From Eutypella sp. D-1 (Eukaryota > Ascomycota > Sordariomycetes > Xylariales > Diatrypaceae), in the NCBI GenBank assembly GCA_023313575.1, contig JAJTTP010000003.1, positions 2,418,001 through 2,482,000 of the forward strand: a stretch of 64,000 nucleotides of DNA, written 5' to 3'. This document shows, piece after piece, positions 11,443-23,914 of the stretch. A program made the position numbers and the translations under genes. Every line of letters starts with the position of its first letter. The stretch's first letter is position 1. The notes beneath the pieces were generated by a model, which worked only from the letters and a program-made list of their open reading frames with translations, made no database searches and had not been told where the DNA came from.

Positions 11443-14400
11443 AATCTTTTGCTCGCGGGCTTCTAGGTCGCTATTCCCCATGCTCATCTCCTTTTGCTAA
11501 ATTGTATACTATCCGCTAATGCTCGGACGGGCTGATTCACGATGCTACGACTGAAAAAGGGGAACGTGTCCACCACACCGAATGAATACGAACAAGATAC
11601 ATGATACCACGGCAGACCTTCTTGTGTAGACGAGACTGGTTATACGACGTTGGAAAAGAACAGGAAACAGGATGTTCGCGAAGAAAACGAAGGTGGTATG
11701 AGACACCTATGGTTGGTTGCATATCACGTTGCAGCTCCATAGATGGGCCTGAAGAACAAGGGACAAAGAAAAAAAGGGGGGGAAGGCGGGGATAAAAGAA
11801 AAGCACAACTTTGTACGGAATAGATGCTATAGCAGGATTAACACCGTTTCCCTATGATCTCAAAAAGGCTGAGAATGGATAAGGAGGCGGGTGTAAGAAA
11901 ATATTCTCCTTGACGCTTGTTATTTACGCCCATTGATGAACCGAAGTTAAAGAGTCCGATACTTACCATTCCGTAACTACAGCTATATCAAATACATCAA
12001 AGCTGACTGTTACCCAGATATACTTGAAAATGACCGGAAGGGCACCTGTTAAAGCTCCCAACTCTAGCATCATGAACAGCCGATGGGCCGGCCCAGCTAT
12101 GTTTCCTCAAATCCTCGACTACACGGGCTTGCTAACAACAAGGCGGATGCAAGTTACAGACTCCCGGTCGTCTGTTTCGCGATTTCTTGTCGTGAGTGCT
12201 ACCGATAGCAAGGTCTCATGTTCCGATTCAATAGCCTCGCGAGTGTCACCCTAAACGTTCAAGACATCACCATCGCGACCTCGTATTCGGGGTTCCGATC
12301 ACGGCTTGGCTCCTAGACATCCCCTTTTCCAAGCAAGGCTGTTTCTCAATGGCACAAAAGGTTCTTCTATCTGCTCGCCGCAACTCCAAGCAGAGGTATC
12401 TCGTGCTCTACCTTGGCTAGGCGAGAACTGTTAGGAGACAATCGCCGCCCGACTTCGTATCGACCGCGCCCGCCAAGTAGGTTGGTTTCCAAAGGGACAA
12501 AAAAGCCACTGGAAAAGAAAAATGCAGTACATATACCGTATATGCTCCGGAAGAAAAGGCGCAAAGGTCACATTGATAGAAAAGTAAGTGTGCTGCGAAC
12601 TTCCCGGTATTCGCATTATCCAAGACACAGCCCGAAATAGATCAAATAGATAATCGACCGGTCGGTCGCGTTGCTCTAAACACAATACTCATCGGTTGCA
12701 TATACGAGCGAGAAACATTATCGTATCGTGCGTTCCAGAAGCGGGGGGGTTGGATGGTTGGACCGTACGTATTTACGAACAAGCCGGAGGTAGGTCTTCC
12801 CCCGCCTCTCTCCATCGCTATCCTCGTGCGACAGGTCTCGGGAAGGAATTGGGTTGGTTGGCTGGATACTTCTCACCCGCGTTTGAGCCTGCCCAATGAT
12901 TCTCGTAGCAGCTGCCGCTGTTGCAGTAGAGTGAACTGTATCGCTGTGGGAGGGTTCCAAGGTTGGCCTCAGCTCCACTAGCATTCACCAAAAACCCATA
13001 GATACATATTCAGTCAGGTAGGCTGTCCCTCCGCTCCAATATTATCAATTCCAGCTGAACCGAACCGGGCACCGGGACAGGCGGGCGGACCTGCATTAGG
13101 GGGGCGCGGAAAGGAGGGGGAAGGAGGGGCGGCAGAGCTGACAAACGGATTTTAGGGGGGGGGGCCATCCATCCCATCATCCTCGGCAACTGGGAGGCAT
13201 CCATCCCTGTTCTGGGTAGGGTAGCCAGCCTGGAAAAAAAAAAGTTAACGAGGCGGCGGCGGATTATGATTATGAAGAACCAACGTATCCGAGACATATA
13301 ACGTAATTTGTCAAATTTACCTTCTCACGGCGACCCCGTATGCCGTCCCATACGTAGGTGCACCCTACACCCAGAATCACTACCAAGTTTGGTTTAGAAG
13401 CAAGTTAAGTAGTTCTATTACCCACTAGTTACGAATAGACCAATCCATGGATGCTCCCCCCAGTCCCTTTCTCCCTTCTAGAACAGCCAGAGAAAAACGC
13501 CACCTTTTCGGTAGTTATCTGGTAGCCATTAATAGTCGATTGGTTAGTATATCACTTGGTATAGACTCAGCTGATCAGCTCAAGGAACGGAAATTGCGAG
13601 CAATGCTGTTTTAGTGATATATAGTGCGTGCGGAAGAAGTAAATAAGTGACTATGCAGTTGTAATGATGGGCCTTGCTTGTATCATGCGTCACCCTCGCC
13701 CCGAAACTCCGAGCCGAGATAAACATATAACCTTTCGGATGGGGGGCAAGGTTCGAATGTGATGTGATATTCTCTTTCTCTGACATTGTAGTCAAGGAGT
13801 GGGACGAGGCTTGGCAGCGCAAGGAGCATTTTGGTAGGTTGAGCTTATCAAGATGGGTATTTCTGGTACCTGATGTAAGCCTGGGGATTTTGCCATTGGC
13901 ATGGCACAGCGTCATGAATCTGTCGCATCTATCGTTAGGCGATCAGCTCTGCCCATGCGATTGGTGCACAGACCGCGCCCGGGTATGACATGATGCCGTC
14001 ACCGGTGGTTTATTCGTGCAGGGGCTGAAACTTCACTGGTCAGGCTGCGACTCTGGCTGGCTGGCTGGCGGCGGCGGCGGCCTCCATCTGTGCATAGTTA
14101 CTCTGGATGATGCACTTTACTTAACATAGGAACATGGCAATGCGTGTGCGCGATGCGGTACGATGCGACGCTCCTGATTGGCATCAGAGGAGGCGCATTG
14201 ATGAATTTTACATAATGATCCACGGTTTTTTTTTAACAAAAAAAAATCCTCGACGATGACCGGCTGAGCGGCGGAAGCACTGCTGCTGCTGCATGACATA
14301 CGCTCGTACACAAATAGATACAGTACTTTTAGATGCAGATGCTTACCTGTGTAGGGAGGCACGGCACCATCATTAGTCCTGCAACTATATCTATGTGTAT

Positions 14401-16282
14401 CGTACGTATATCGTACGTCACATATGGCATGTAACAGTCCGGCGGTGGTCAAGGGGGTATTTCTGGCACGTCCAGCGCATGCAAGGAGATCCCCGGTGCA
14501 ACGCGAATAGACACACCAATCATCGGGTCGGCAAAGCAGGATGGCAGAGTTAGATGTGAAAAATAAAATAAAATAATTTACTAAGTACTGTGAAAAGGTA
14601 ACTTACGCCTCAGTGGAAAAACCCAACCCGGAAGAATAATAGATCTAGTTTGCCTACTCCGTACGTAAGGAACGTATACATTATGTATATCTAACATATA
14701 ACTACCTAGGTACCTATGGCTGCCTGGGCCGATGGTGATGACACTTGACAGGCATTCGCAGGGCTGGCTGGGATGGCGGATGGCCGCCCCCGCCCCCATT
14801 GGGCTCGGGACATCCCTAAGCCCCTGGCTTTGCCTGCGAATTTTTGGTTTTTTTTCCCCTAAGATTTTGGCGTTCGGCGAGCCCTCCTTAGCCTGACTGT
14901 CTGACACTGACTGGGGGCTAGTGCGCTGATAGGAATAGGGATTTTGGGACGAGAAAAAGGACCAAAAAACCCCCCAAAAGACACAGACCACTCACTCGTA
15001 TTCCAGTCTTTGATTAGCTCTCTGTTCTATGTACATATGTATGGCTAGCCTCGTTTTTCTATTTATTTTAATTTTCCTTTTCTCCTCCTCGCAAGCCCCG
15101 ACACACCCCGGCTGTGCAAGGAGCGTCCTGGCGTCCCTGGATGATGGGATGACGCATCCTCGGGTCTGGCTAGCTGGCTTGTTGGCTGGGCCGTGATATA
15201 TACATAGATTATACTGAGAAGTAGTAAGTATTAGTATTAGTAGTAGTGGTAGGTAGTAATAGTCCCGTACGTAGCACTTACAAGCAGAGAGCCTATCTGA
15301 GTATATAACTGGACCGCGGAGTACGTAGGTCTCTCTGCTTCGTACGCCTCTTGGGAGCTGGGTATTAGTCAGGTCAGGCACGACATGAACATGTAGTCAT
15401 CCGGCGCAGCCTGATGATGATGTTTGACTTCACACACGTTCTCTCTCGCCTCTAGCCACCGATTCTATATAAACGGGCTGGGCGAATTCCTGTTGGATCC
15501 GGCCCCCCCCAGATTCTGATTCGGGGGTTGGTCCGAACGCCCCCCTCCCCTCCCTAAGGCCACCCCCAACCTTGGATGAAATCTGAATCAACAACGGACT
15601 TCTAGATCACACCGTCCGAGGGTTCAAAACAGGCAATTCGAGGACCCCACTAGATCCTCCCTCCCTGTCCCGTACTTTTTTTTTTCCCGCCTTGCTTTGC
15701 TTTTTCTTCAAAAGTGTACAAGAACCTAGCCTGCCCGCCACCCCCCAGAAAGAACCGAGGACCCGGGACATACTACGTCAAAATCACTACGAGTTACTTA
15801 AGGAGCGACAATTTCCCAGGCAACCGGGCGGGCCCAACCTTTCCTCAAACAACAGCTTACCAACGGGGATTAGGAATCGACGCGGACGACTAAGACGACG
15901 TGGACGGCTTGGGTGAAAGGGAATATTTAACTAGACGGGGAGTCCAAAAAAAAAAAAGAGAAGACGAAAGCAACAGAGACACACATACACAAGAGATGCA
16001 AAGGCGGATCAAGACGGACAGGTTCGGGTTACGGATTGTGGGAAGGAAGACGACGACGACGACGACGACGACAGCCTGGACCAGCTACTAACTAATGATA
16101 ACTAAAAAGGGCAAAGCAGAGCCTCGCCTCAAAAACCAAAGGAGCCAACTTCTTCAAGGACACAACAACAAGAACAACAAGCAACAACGTGCATCGGTGC
16201 CCAGCAATTCGGGCTGGGGTCCATTTTTAAATCCATACAAATCTCCCAGGGCTGCTTTTAAGCCAGTGGTAGGGCTCCCAGC
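11443..16282. other. Long intergenic region, receptor to ERF4 gene
   Basis: About 4.8 kb without a gene I can support. Open frames are short, lack recognisable domains and overlap on both strands. It contains poly-purine/poly-pyrimidine tracts (for example around 13090-13160 and 15540-15690), a (GAC)8 microsatellite at 16049-16072, and scattered TAC/GTA-rich motifs near 14650-15330. Part of 15400-16280 may be the leader or promoter of the downstream gene. A non-coding RNA cannot be excluded from sequence alone. Confidence 0.5.
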
Positions 16283-16789
16283 ATGCCGGGGTGGACACTG
16301 CGGGGCATCCAGGGCATACAGGGAATCCAGGAGATCCAGGGAACCCCCCAGGAAACCCCCCAGGGAATCCAGGGCATCATCACCCACCCAAGCCACCACG
16401 CTATTCCCTTTTCCCTCTACGGCCCCCTGAAAAGCCAGGGACCCGGGGCTGCCGCCGGGGGTTGGGGGTCACCGTCACACCAACCAGAGGTGTCATCACA
16501 GGCATCTTCGTTTTCACTCTCGTTCTCATCCTCGCTACTGTCCCGCCCGCCGCCGCCGCCATATTCTTCCTCTTCGAGGTTGGGAATTACGGGAGGAGCG
16601 TGGGTAGCGGTAGCGGTAGCGGTAGCGGTGGTGGAGGTGGAAAATAAGGTGAATAAAGTAATAATAACGAACGAGGAAAAGAAAAAGGGAAAAAAGAACG
16701 GTAATTTACCACCGACATTCCAGTCCCTGTCGATATTTCCTAACCATCTTTTTTCCCACTTTTACTCTTACAACAATAATATCAACGGC

Positions 16790-16826
<37 letters not shown>

Positions 16827-17446
16827 GCAGCAGCAGAAGCAGAAGCATTGCACTTTCCAATTCTTTATCGGCCTCGGCCTTTCTTATCACTACCACCACC
16901 ATTATTAATCCAGATACTACTTCTGTCCCTACTGTTCCAACTACAACCAATCACCGTCGCTACCGCCGCCGCCACTACCAGTACCGGTCTATAATAGACA
17001 CGCATATACCCGACATACAGGTATTAGCGCCTACAAGAATAATCCCATATCCCCCATTCCCTCCATTCCCAAACCGGGAAATTCTCCAAGTAATAGTCAG
17101 GACCTCTGCCAGGTTACTACTACCATCGTTCATACTATCATTTTCAGGCTTATCATTATTACCCAGCCAATCAGCGACAGGCATTCCGCGTGAGCACGCT
17201 AAGGGAAACGCTATCAACAACACCTTTTCAGACAATACCACCACTATAAACACTACTACAAACACCACTACAGATACCGCTACAGATACCGCTACAACCA
17301 CGATTACAGGCGCCGCTACAGGTGGTGCCGCCATAGCAGCAGCAGCCATCAATCGAAATCCCCCGGCGACCCCTGGGGATTCCCCGTCGCCCCAACGGCT
17401 TCACACGCAAACTTCCCATTTACAAACTCGTTATCGGCCGCCTTAG
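16283..17446 (+). other. Low-complexity open frame upstream of the ERF4 gene (possible 5' exon)
   Basis: A 387-codon open frame begins with ATG at 16283. It is built of simple sequence: Gln-Ile-Gly repeats, a (CAA)12 run at 16790-16825 coding poly-Asn, then (CAG)4 and Thr-rich repeats. It has no recognisable domain. It ends at TAG 17444-17446, just where the frame used by the ERF4 domain takes over, so it may hold the N-terminus of that protein through an unrecognised intron. It may equally be an untranslated leader. Confidence 0.3.
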
Positions 17447-19497
17447 CAGCAGCAGCAGCAGCAGAATCGAATGATGCATCGACATCGTTACAAGTGCGAC
17501 AACAACACCAACGACGACAACAGCAGAAAAGTTCATCACTACTATATTCACCATCTGCACAGCAGCCTGCACCACATATTTCGGGAGGAGGATTATCAGG
17601 CTCATCACCAGACGGCTTGGAGCTAACCTTAGGTGGTCAACAACAACAACCCCAGTCAAAATTAAGCCAGTCAAGTAGCCATTTAGGCCAGTTAGGCCCA
17701 TCTCCAGATCTCATCGTTACCGCTCCACAACCTGCTGCCGTACCAGGACGAACACGAACACGACCACCACCACAATCACGATCACAACCACAATCACAAC
17801 CACAGTCACAATCACAGCCACAACGATCCTCCCCATCGCGACAATCACGACAGCCACGACAGCCACGACAACCACGTGAATCTCCAGCTGTTGCCGACAG
17901 TTCATCATCACCTAATAATAATACTACTACTACTACTACTATTCGTAGAAACCCCCCAAATCCAAATTCAAATCCAAATTTCCCTTCAAACGTTCACGAT
18001 CGAATACTTTCACCGCCATTCCGTAATCGTGCTAATCCTTCCACTCCTCCCCGTCGAATTGGTCGTGTCGGTCGTCTTTGGAATCCCACAAATTCCACGC
18101 CGAGATCTCCCCCTTATTCACCTAATTCTCCGCTATCCTCACCATCAATTTACCAATCTATCCAGCAACAACCCCATCAACCCCCTCAACCCCATCGGCC
18201 CCGACGACCATCTACTCCACCACCCCCGCCAGTTCCTGTCAGCCGCCCCGTAATCAACGTTTCGTCCCACCCGTCCGATCTCGACGTCGCCAGACTCGGA
18301 ACCGGCGAATACCCTCTCCTTCCCTTACCCGAGAATCCCCAGCAGCATCGTCTCTCTGCATCGACCAACACGAGTGCCCAGATTGAGGGCAGGGCAAGCA
18401 TCGATCGTCGTGTCAGTTTACCCAAATCTGTACGGTACTCTTCCGAACGGAGCCCTTCCGCATCCCGACCTCCTGACATCGTCGAGGCCGGTCCCTCCAA
18501 CCCAAAGCCGACCCTGCAACGTGACGAGGAGAAGTCGAGATTAGGTGCCTGGAGACCTCGAGGTGGAAGCGTCGTTAGTCGTGCGCGTGCACTCAGTTTT
18601 GGTCTCGTTCCTCCCGACAAGCCCGTCGCTTCGTCCAAGGGCGTAGACGAGAAAGGTAAAGGCAAGGCCGTCATGTCGCCGACGGAAACGGAAGCCGAGG
18701 CCCCTTCACGGGGCTTCTCCGGTGATTTAGAAAGGGGCCCCGATATCCTAGGCCACCACCACAATGGTTCACGCTCATCCCTACCCGACGGTATGGTGTC
18801 GCCCGTGTCTTCGAGCGACTCTTCGATCATGGGCGATCCGGATCAACCTGACCCGAGCGACGAATGGGGTCCCCAGCACCCTTGCTTCCCACATCTGAAC
18901 CCGCACGTTCCGCTTAACTCTCCCGAGTACGCCCAGACGCGCATAATCCGCATCCGCCGGGACTGGCTGATAGAGGGCGACCTGGCGCCTACCTTCTCGA
19001 ACCTGTACCCGGAGATCCTGGACCCGGCAGGCGTCTCCGAGCAGGAGTTCCGTCGCGTCATCGAGAAGCTGAATCGCGAGCTGGTCCCCATCTTCAGTCC
19101 CTACAGCTGGCGGAACGTGCTCGACGCCGTCCTCGGCCTGCTCACCGGCTGGGTATGGGACGACCTTGGCTTCACCAACGCCAAGGTGCGCCTCAGGGAC
19201 CTCGAGGGCTGGATCGAGCAGTGGAATGCGGAGATGGAGAAGGCTGCCGGCGGATCTGACGAAACGGGCGGCATTCTGGCCCCTAAGATCGTGCCCCTGA
19301 GGCGGACTGGCTATATGAGCGTAGGTGCCCTCTCCCTGTTCGCCTCTTTTTTCCTTCGCCTACCCTTGGCTTACGCTAACTTGTTTTCGCAATAGCTCGA
19401 CATCCAGATACCCGACCCAGAGATAGCGCCTGCTGGGAGCACGCCGGGAGCATCGAGATCGGGACCCCCAGACACCCCCGTCAAACCCGAGCCATGA
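17203..19497 (+). CDS. ERF4: Golgin A7/ERF4-domain protein, likely Ras palmitoyltransferase subunit (start unresolved)
   Basis: The C-terminal part carries the ERF4/Golgin-A7 domain at about 18935-19200, with RIIRIRRDWLIEGDLAPTFS, EQEFRRVIEKLN and FLDAVLGLLTGW-like residues (VLDAVLGLLTGWVWDDLG here). In yeast, Erf4 partners the DHHC enzyme Erf2 at the ER to palmitoylate Ras. A GTAGGT...AATAG intron at 19321-19395 joins to a short last exon ending in TGA at 19495-19497. Upstream lie ~550 residues of Ser/Pro/Gln/Arg-rich disordered sequence. The frame is open from 17203 but has no ATG before the middle of the gene, so the true start lies in an upstream exon, perhaps within 16283-17446. The domain call is good; the partner and Ras substrate are inferred from the family. 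Confidence 0.72.
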
Positions 19498-20490
19498 CGA
19501 TGACGGATAGGATCTCTAAGCAACCCCCGCTCCAACCCAGGTCTCGTTCGCCAGGTTCATAGCACAGTTCTTGGATGATGGCACGCTGTCTGATAGGACG
19601 GTCTACTCTTGCCGTCGAAGAGAGAGCCTGTTTTACTCGCATATACCTAATCCTCTTTATTCTAATTGTCCACGACGGATGTTATAATCACCCAACCTCG
19701 GCTGTGTCTCGGGAGCCTCTCCAGCTGGCCTCACCCCCCTGTCTAGGCATAGGACGATATTATTTTTCTTGTACGATTTAACGAAGATACCCCCCTAAAA
19801 ACCAGGCATTTACCACCTCATATATCCTGCTACTTTTTACCTACATTAACTTAATGTTTCAAACCATTTTCCGGCTATAATACATACTTTGAAAAAGGAA
19901 AAATCCTCCGTCTATTTGTTCGCAGGGAAGACTGGTTCTGTCATCTATTTGCAAGTTCGATCCCCCCCTTGCTGACTTCATGTCGCTACTTGCTCGGGCT
20001 GCATAACCCGATTTCCTCCCGCGATTTTTGACCTCACCGTATATTACTACTACCGGGTAGTAGTAGAGCTTTGATATCTGTACTTGACCTACCTACCTAC
20101 CTACCTATCTTGCTTCAACCCCCTCCCCCTTTTCTAAGTGTGTGCATGATGACGGGCATGGCGAGGCGTTCTGGGCGTTGTTGCTGCGGGTGGATGGACA
20201 CACGGACGGACGGACGGATGGATGGATGGATGAGTGGGCGGGGTGCGACGGAAGAGGGCCGTCGATGCCCGAAACAAATTTACCTCGGCCTAGGATTGTT
20301 ACCTTTTTGCTGTTTTTCTCTATTTGAATGTTCAACCTATCTTCTTCACCCCCCCCCCCCCAAGAAAAAGAGCCCCTTCTTACTTCTCCCGTCCTACATC
20401 TCTTCCCCTCGAAGCCCTGCGGGTGAAACGGTACGCCGCGCCCGTGCTCCTTCACAAGTATCGCTCTGCCACCGGAGCTTATTCGACGTG

Positions 20491-20536
20491 AAGGGAGGGG
20501 GGGAGGAAGGAAGGGGGGGAGGAAGGAAGGGGGGGC
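20491..20536 (+). repeat. G-rich tandem repeat, possible G-quadruplex
   Basis: Several runs of 3-7 G are separated by short A/G linkers, including two copies of a GAGGAAGGAAGGGGGG-type unit. Such spacing is compatible with a G-quadruplex on the plus strand. No function is implied by the sequence. Confidence 0.55.
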
Positions 20537-20715
20537 AGAGCGGACAAGCCTGGACGCTCCATATTCTTGGAAGAGACCCGGGCAAGGGAAGGAAAGGGGG
20601 AGGGCAGCCGCCATACACGTAGTGAGGGAGGCTGGGTGGGGTGGTGTGGTGGTATGCTGTGTGGGCGGGCTCGGCTTGGCTCTCACAGCCTTGGCTGGCG
20701 CCTGCTCCCTACAAC

Positions 20716-20739
20716 TACCCAACCCTAACCCCTAACCCT
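20716..20739 (-). repeat. Short interstitial telomere-like tract
   Basis: The tract contains CCCAA, CCCTAA and CCCCTAA units in tandem, equivalent to imperfect TTAGGG repeats on the minus strand. TTAGGG is the usual telomere unit of filamentous ascomycetes. Only about three imperfect units are present, so chance or a repair insertion is possible. Confidence 0.45.
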
Positions 20740-23700
20740 CTCTGCCCCTGGATTGGGTCCTGCTTGGAAAGAATTGTTTGCTGTTGTTTGTAACCCCCAT
20801 ACACACGCATTTATGCATACATGGCATCGTACATACATACATTCGATAGATGAGCCTGCGAAGGCGCCTGTTTTTGGTCCGTGTTCTGTTATATTATTCT
20901 CCTTTTTTTTTTTGGCAGGGTCTGGCCCTACCAAGCGAGCAAGCAAGCGAAGTTATGTATGACGTTTTTTGAGATACTGTCGTTGCGTAGGGGTGTGTTG
21001 TAACGTGTGTTCGTGGATAGCCATACCGGTTCCGTCGTCGTGATGTTCGTGTCCCGTATGACTAGATATGTGCGCGTGTTCTCTACGTACCATCTACAGG
21101 AGCCAGTCGGCTGCCCACTGGTCACGTCAGGTTGCTCGACTGACTGGCGACTGGCAGCGATGCTCTGAGGCTCTTGTCCAAGTTCAGTTTACGTAGCAAT
21201 CGCTACTCCTCCCGTTCGTACTACACGAGATCTGATGCGCCGTCACCCACGCCCACAGCCCCCCCATTCTCGCCGCGGGAAGTAACTCACTCGCTAAGGC
21301 ACCGCGTTAATCACTGACACACCTATTTCTCCCTCTTCCAGCCTACGTAAGCCCATCAACTTTGAGAATGTCCCCAGTTTGGTCGAAATCTCCATGTAGG
21401 CGGGAAAAAAACACATTCGCTTTTCTGTGTCCAGGTGGATGATGTGGGATGAGAGCCCGGTTTTGACTTTCTCGACCCGGCTTTTGACTTGGAAAGAGCT
21501 GTATCAGAGGAGACAAGGGGGCTGTGTGTTATCTACATATTATGTAGCTTCGCCATCACAGGTATGCATGGGGACAACATGAGGATGTGGACGCCTTTCT
21601 TCTTTCCTTGGTAAAGGCATGAGCACGTGGCATAGTACGCCGTCTTATTTTACCAGTATGTTCACGGGCAAGGTCTATTTATTACATGTATATCGGTGGA
21701 TGCCTTCCGGTATGGGAGGCGGGCAAGCGGGGATCGAGGTGGTGGTCACGGCGTGGCTCAGTGCACCGTGCAATCTTGTATGGTCGCTGCGGATCTTGAT
21801 CAGAAAGAGTGCATTTACCTATCTACCGTCTTGTGGTGATTACGACCGAATCTGATCGGGTACTGGCTGCCCAGCTTACAACTTATCGAGTCTACTTAAT
21901 ACTATAACATATAAACAGTATTCCGTCATTGCAGGTGTAGGAAATTGGTGCTGTAAGGGCCTCAGCTACTTCGGTCCAGACCAAGTTTAAACTCGGCACA
22001 AATGTTCATAGCGATATCACACGCACGTGCTCGGAGATCGAGCTCCTCTTGGCCTGGACAGATAGCAGGAGCTAGCTGTTCGGCACAGATTGCAGTTGTA
22101 GGAAGAGCGGCTCGGAGGGAGGCCTCCTTCGTCTATACCTTTACCTGTGTCTTGACCTGTCCCTCGACCTGTGCGGGTTAGGCCTTCGTTTACGACCCCA
22201 TAGGAACTGCCAATATCTTGACAAGCCCGCCTGCTACCCTTCCTACCACCTATGGTCCCATCGGTAACACGGCAGCCAAGTTTCACATGGACACTTCACC
22301 AAGAAGCAATATTAAAGTGTTGATGCCTTACGTGGCGCGACCCTTGTACAACGCGTTCGTCAGGTTGTATTGTGCATGCACCCCTAGGGGTAGATACTTA
22401 TTGGTAATACTATATATAGGAGGGGGCCTCACTCCCTGAGTCACATACCCTACCTCATGAAGAGCTCTCCGTGATATTCATGGCCCCTTTCAGCCTATGA
22501 CTCTTCCATCCCTGTCAGCGTGGCACCAAGATCCAAATCACACAACATAGTCTTCTTTTCGTGCGGTGTCGGCCAGGTAGTTCGCAGTATATAAAGGCTA
22601 AAGGACTTCGCCAACCCCCTTTCCAACTTTTTCACCGCGGCTCACACAAGGCAATTACTACCTTATACATAGCATGGTATCGCCACCAAAGCCAGACAGC
22701 CCCAGACGACACGATTTTGGAGGCTAAAAGAAATGCTTATGTCAGATGCAACAACTACAATGTCGATGACAATATCGAAAATGAGGTCGACGATAATGTT
22801 GGCAGCTGGCTTGATACAGCTAAAGCCATGACCACTTTAGACCCGACACAGCAAGCATCAAGGACACAGCTTTATGTCTTCCGTCCTTGGAATCGCAAGG
22901 AAGGGACCAGAAGGTGCAACGGATCTTCAGCATGAGCGGTAAAGAGAAGAAAGATTGAGCGCGGGCGGACGAGGTGCAAATCAGGTTCACTACCGACAGA
23001 AGACTCTTTGAGCAGCCGCGGCCCGACAGAACAAACAACCAAGAAGACCAAGGAAAAGCCTACGTATGCCACGACAATTTCTACAGCACCATTGAGAGAT
23101 CAACAGAGCGTGGCCAGCGTTGGGCGAGAGGGGGCTCGTGCGGCTAACAAATTCTTTCAGGGTCGGCATCCCATGAATGGTAGCCAAGAGGCACCGTGGC
23201 CTGCTTGGCTGGCTCGAGCTCGAAGAATGGCGTGCGAGCCTCGGGTCCCCAGTCTGGGCCTCTGGCTACGACCGGGCGAGCCAAGGAGGCGCCCAGCGGT
23301 GGGTTTTAAGGAGAAGGTGCTTGGCGGCCCCGAGTATGTTCTCCGAGGAATTGCCCACGGCTACCGACTCCACTCGGGGCTGGGATACGACGCATTCCGT
23401 ACAATCCGAGTCAAGGCGGTGGATGCGGTTCGGCTACTGCGGGTAACCCCATGGGACTACTGACTAAATACATATCCCGCATTACGGAATCCACAGGTAA
23501 CATATGGGGAACGGGGAAGATGCGAAGGAATTGTTACGTAACAAGATGGTTCAATAGGCTTGGATTCGGGAGTCGTGACTTGCGTGTGCCGGCCGGACGG
23601 TCCACGCTAATCAACGTGAAGATACCCGTTAGCCTTGGGGTGCGTCTTGGCTTCCCTTTTGGGAGTATTTCGAGAAGACATCATCTTTGTCCATGCCGGA

Positions 23701-23914
23701 ACGTCAGCGCCCAGACAAATCGTAGCCGAAGGAAATAAATACCAAGACGTGACGAGACAAATTGGAAAAAAATGTCGTCCCATCTGTTCTCAGGTTTAGG
23801 AATTCCTTCCCCCCCTCAGTCTACCTCATACGTGGCTCAGTCTTGGAGTGACCGATCATTGCCGGCTAGACCTATTTTTTGTCGTCCGAACTCCAGTCTG
23901 GTGTGCGTGGGAGA

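Larger units (their letters stand above)
19498..23914. other. Long intergenic region, ERF4 gene to ENA ATPase
   Basis: About 4.4 kb without a gene I can support. It includes a TACC tandem near 20090-20107, a C-run near 20349-20362, G-rich repeats at 20491-20536 and a short telomere-like tract at 20716-20739. The open frame 23008-23463 (151 codons) has no domain and overlaps other frames; I do not trust it. The last ~500 bp should contain the ENA promoter, but no site could be named. Confidence 0.5.

Noticed and set aside
19948..19975. GCAAG-TTCGATC-...CTTGC segment resembling a tRNA T-arm
   Set aside because: No acceptor, D or anticodon arms can be folded from the sequence upstream, so it is not a tRNA.
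23008..23463. Open frame of 151 codons upstream of the ENA gene
   Set aside because: No recognised domain, no supporting intron structure, several overlapping frames and simple composition; it could be promoter sequence.
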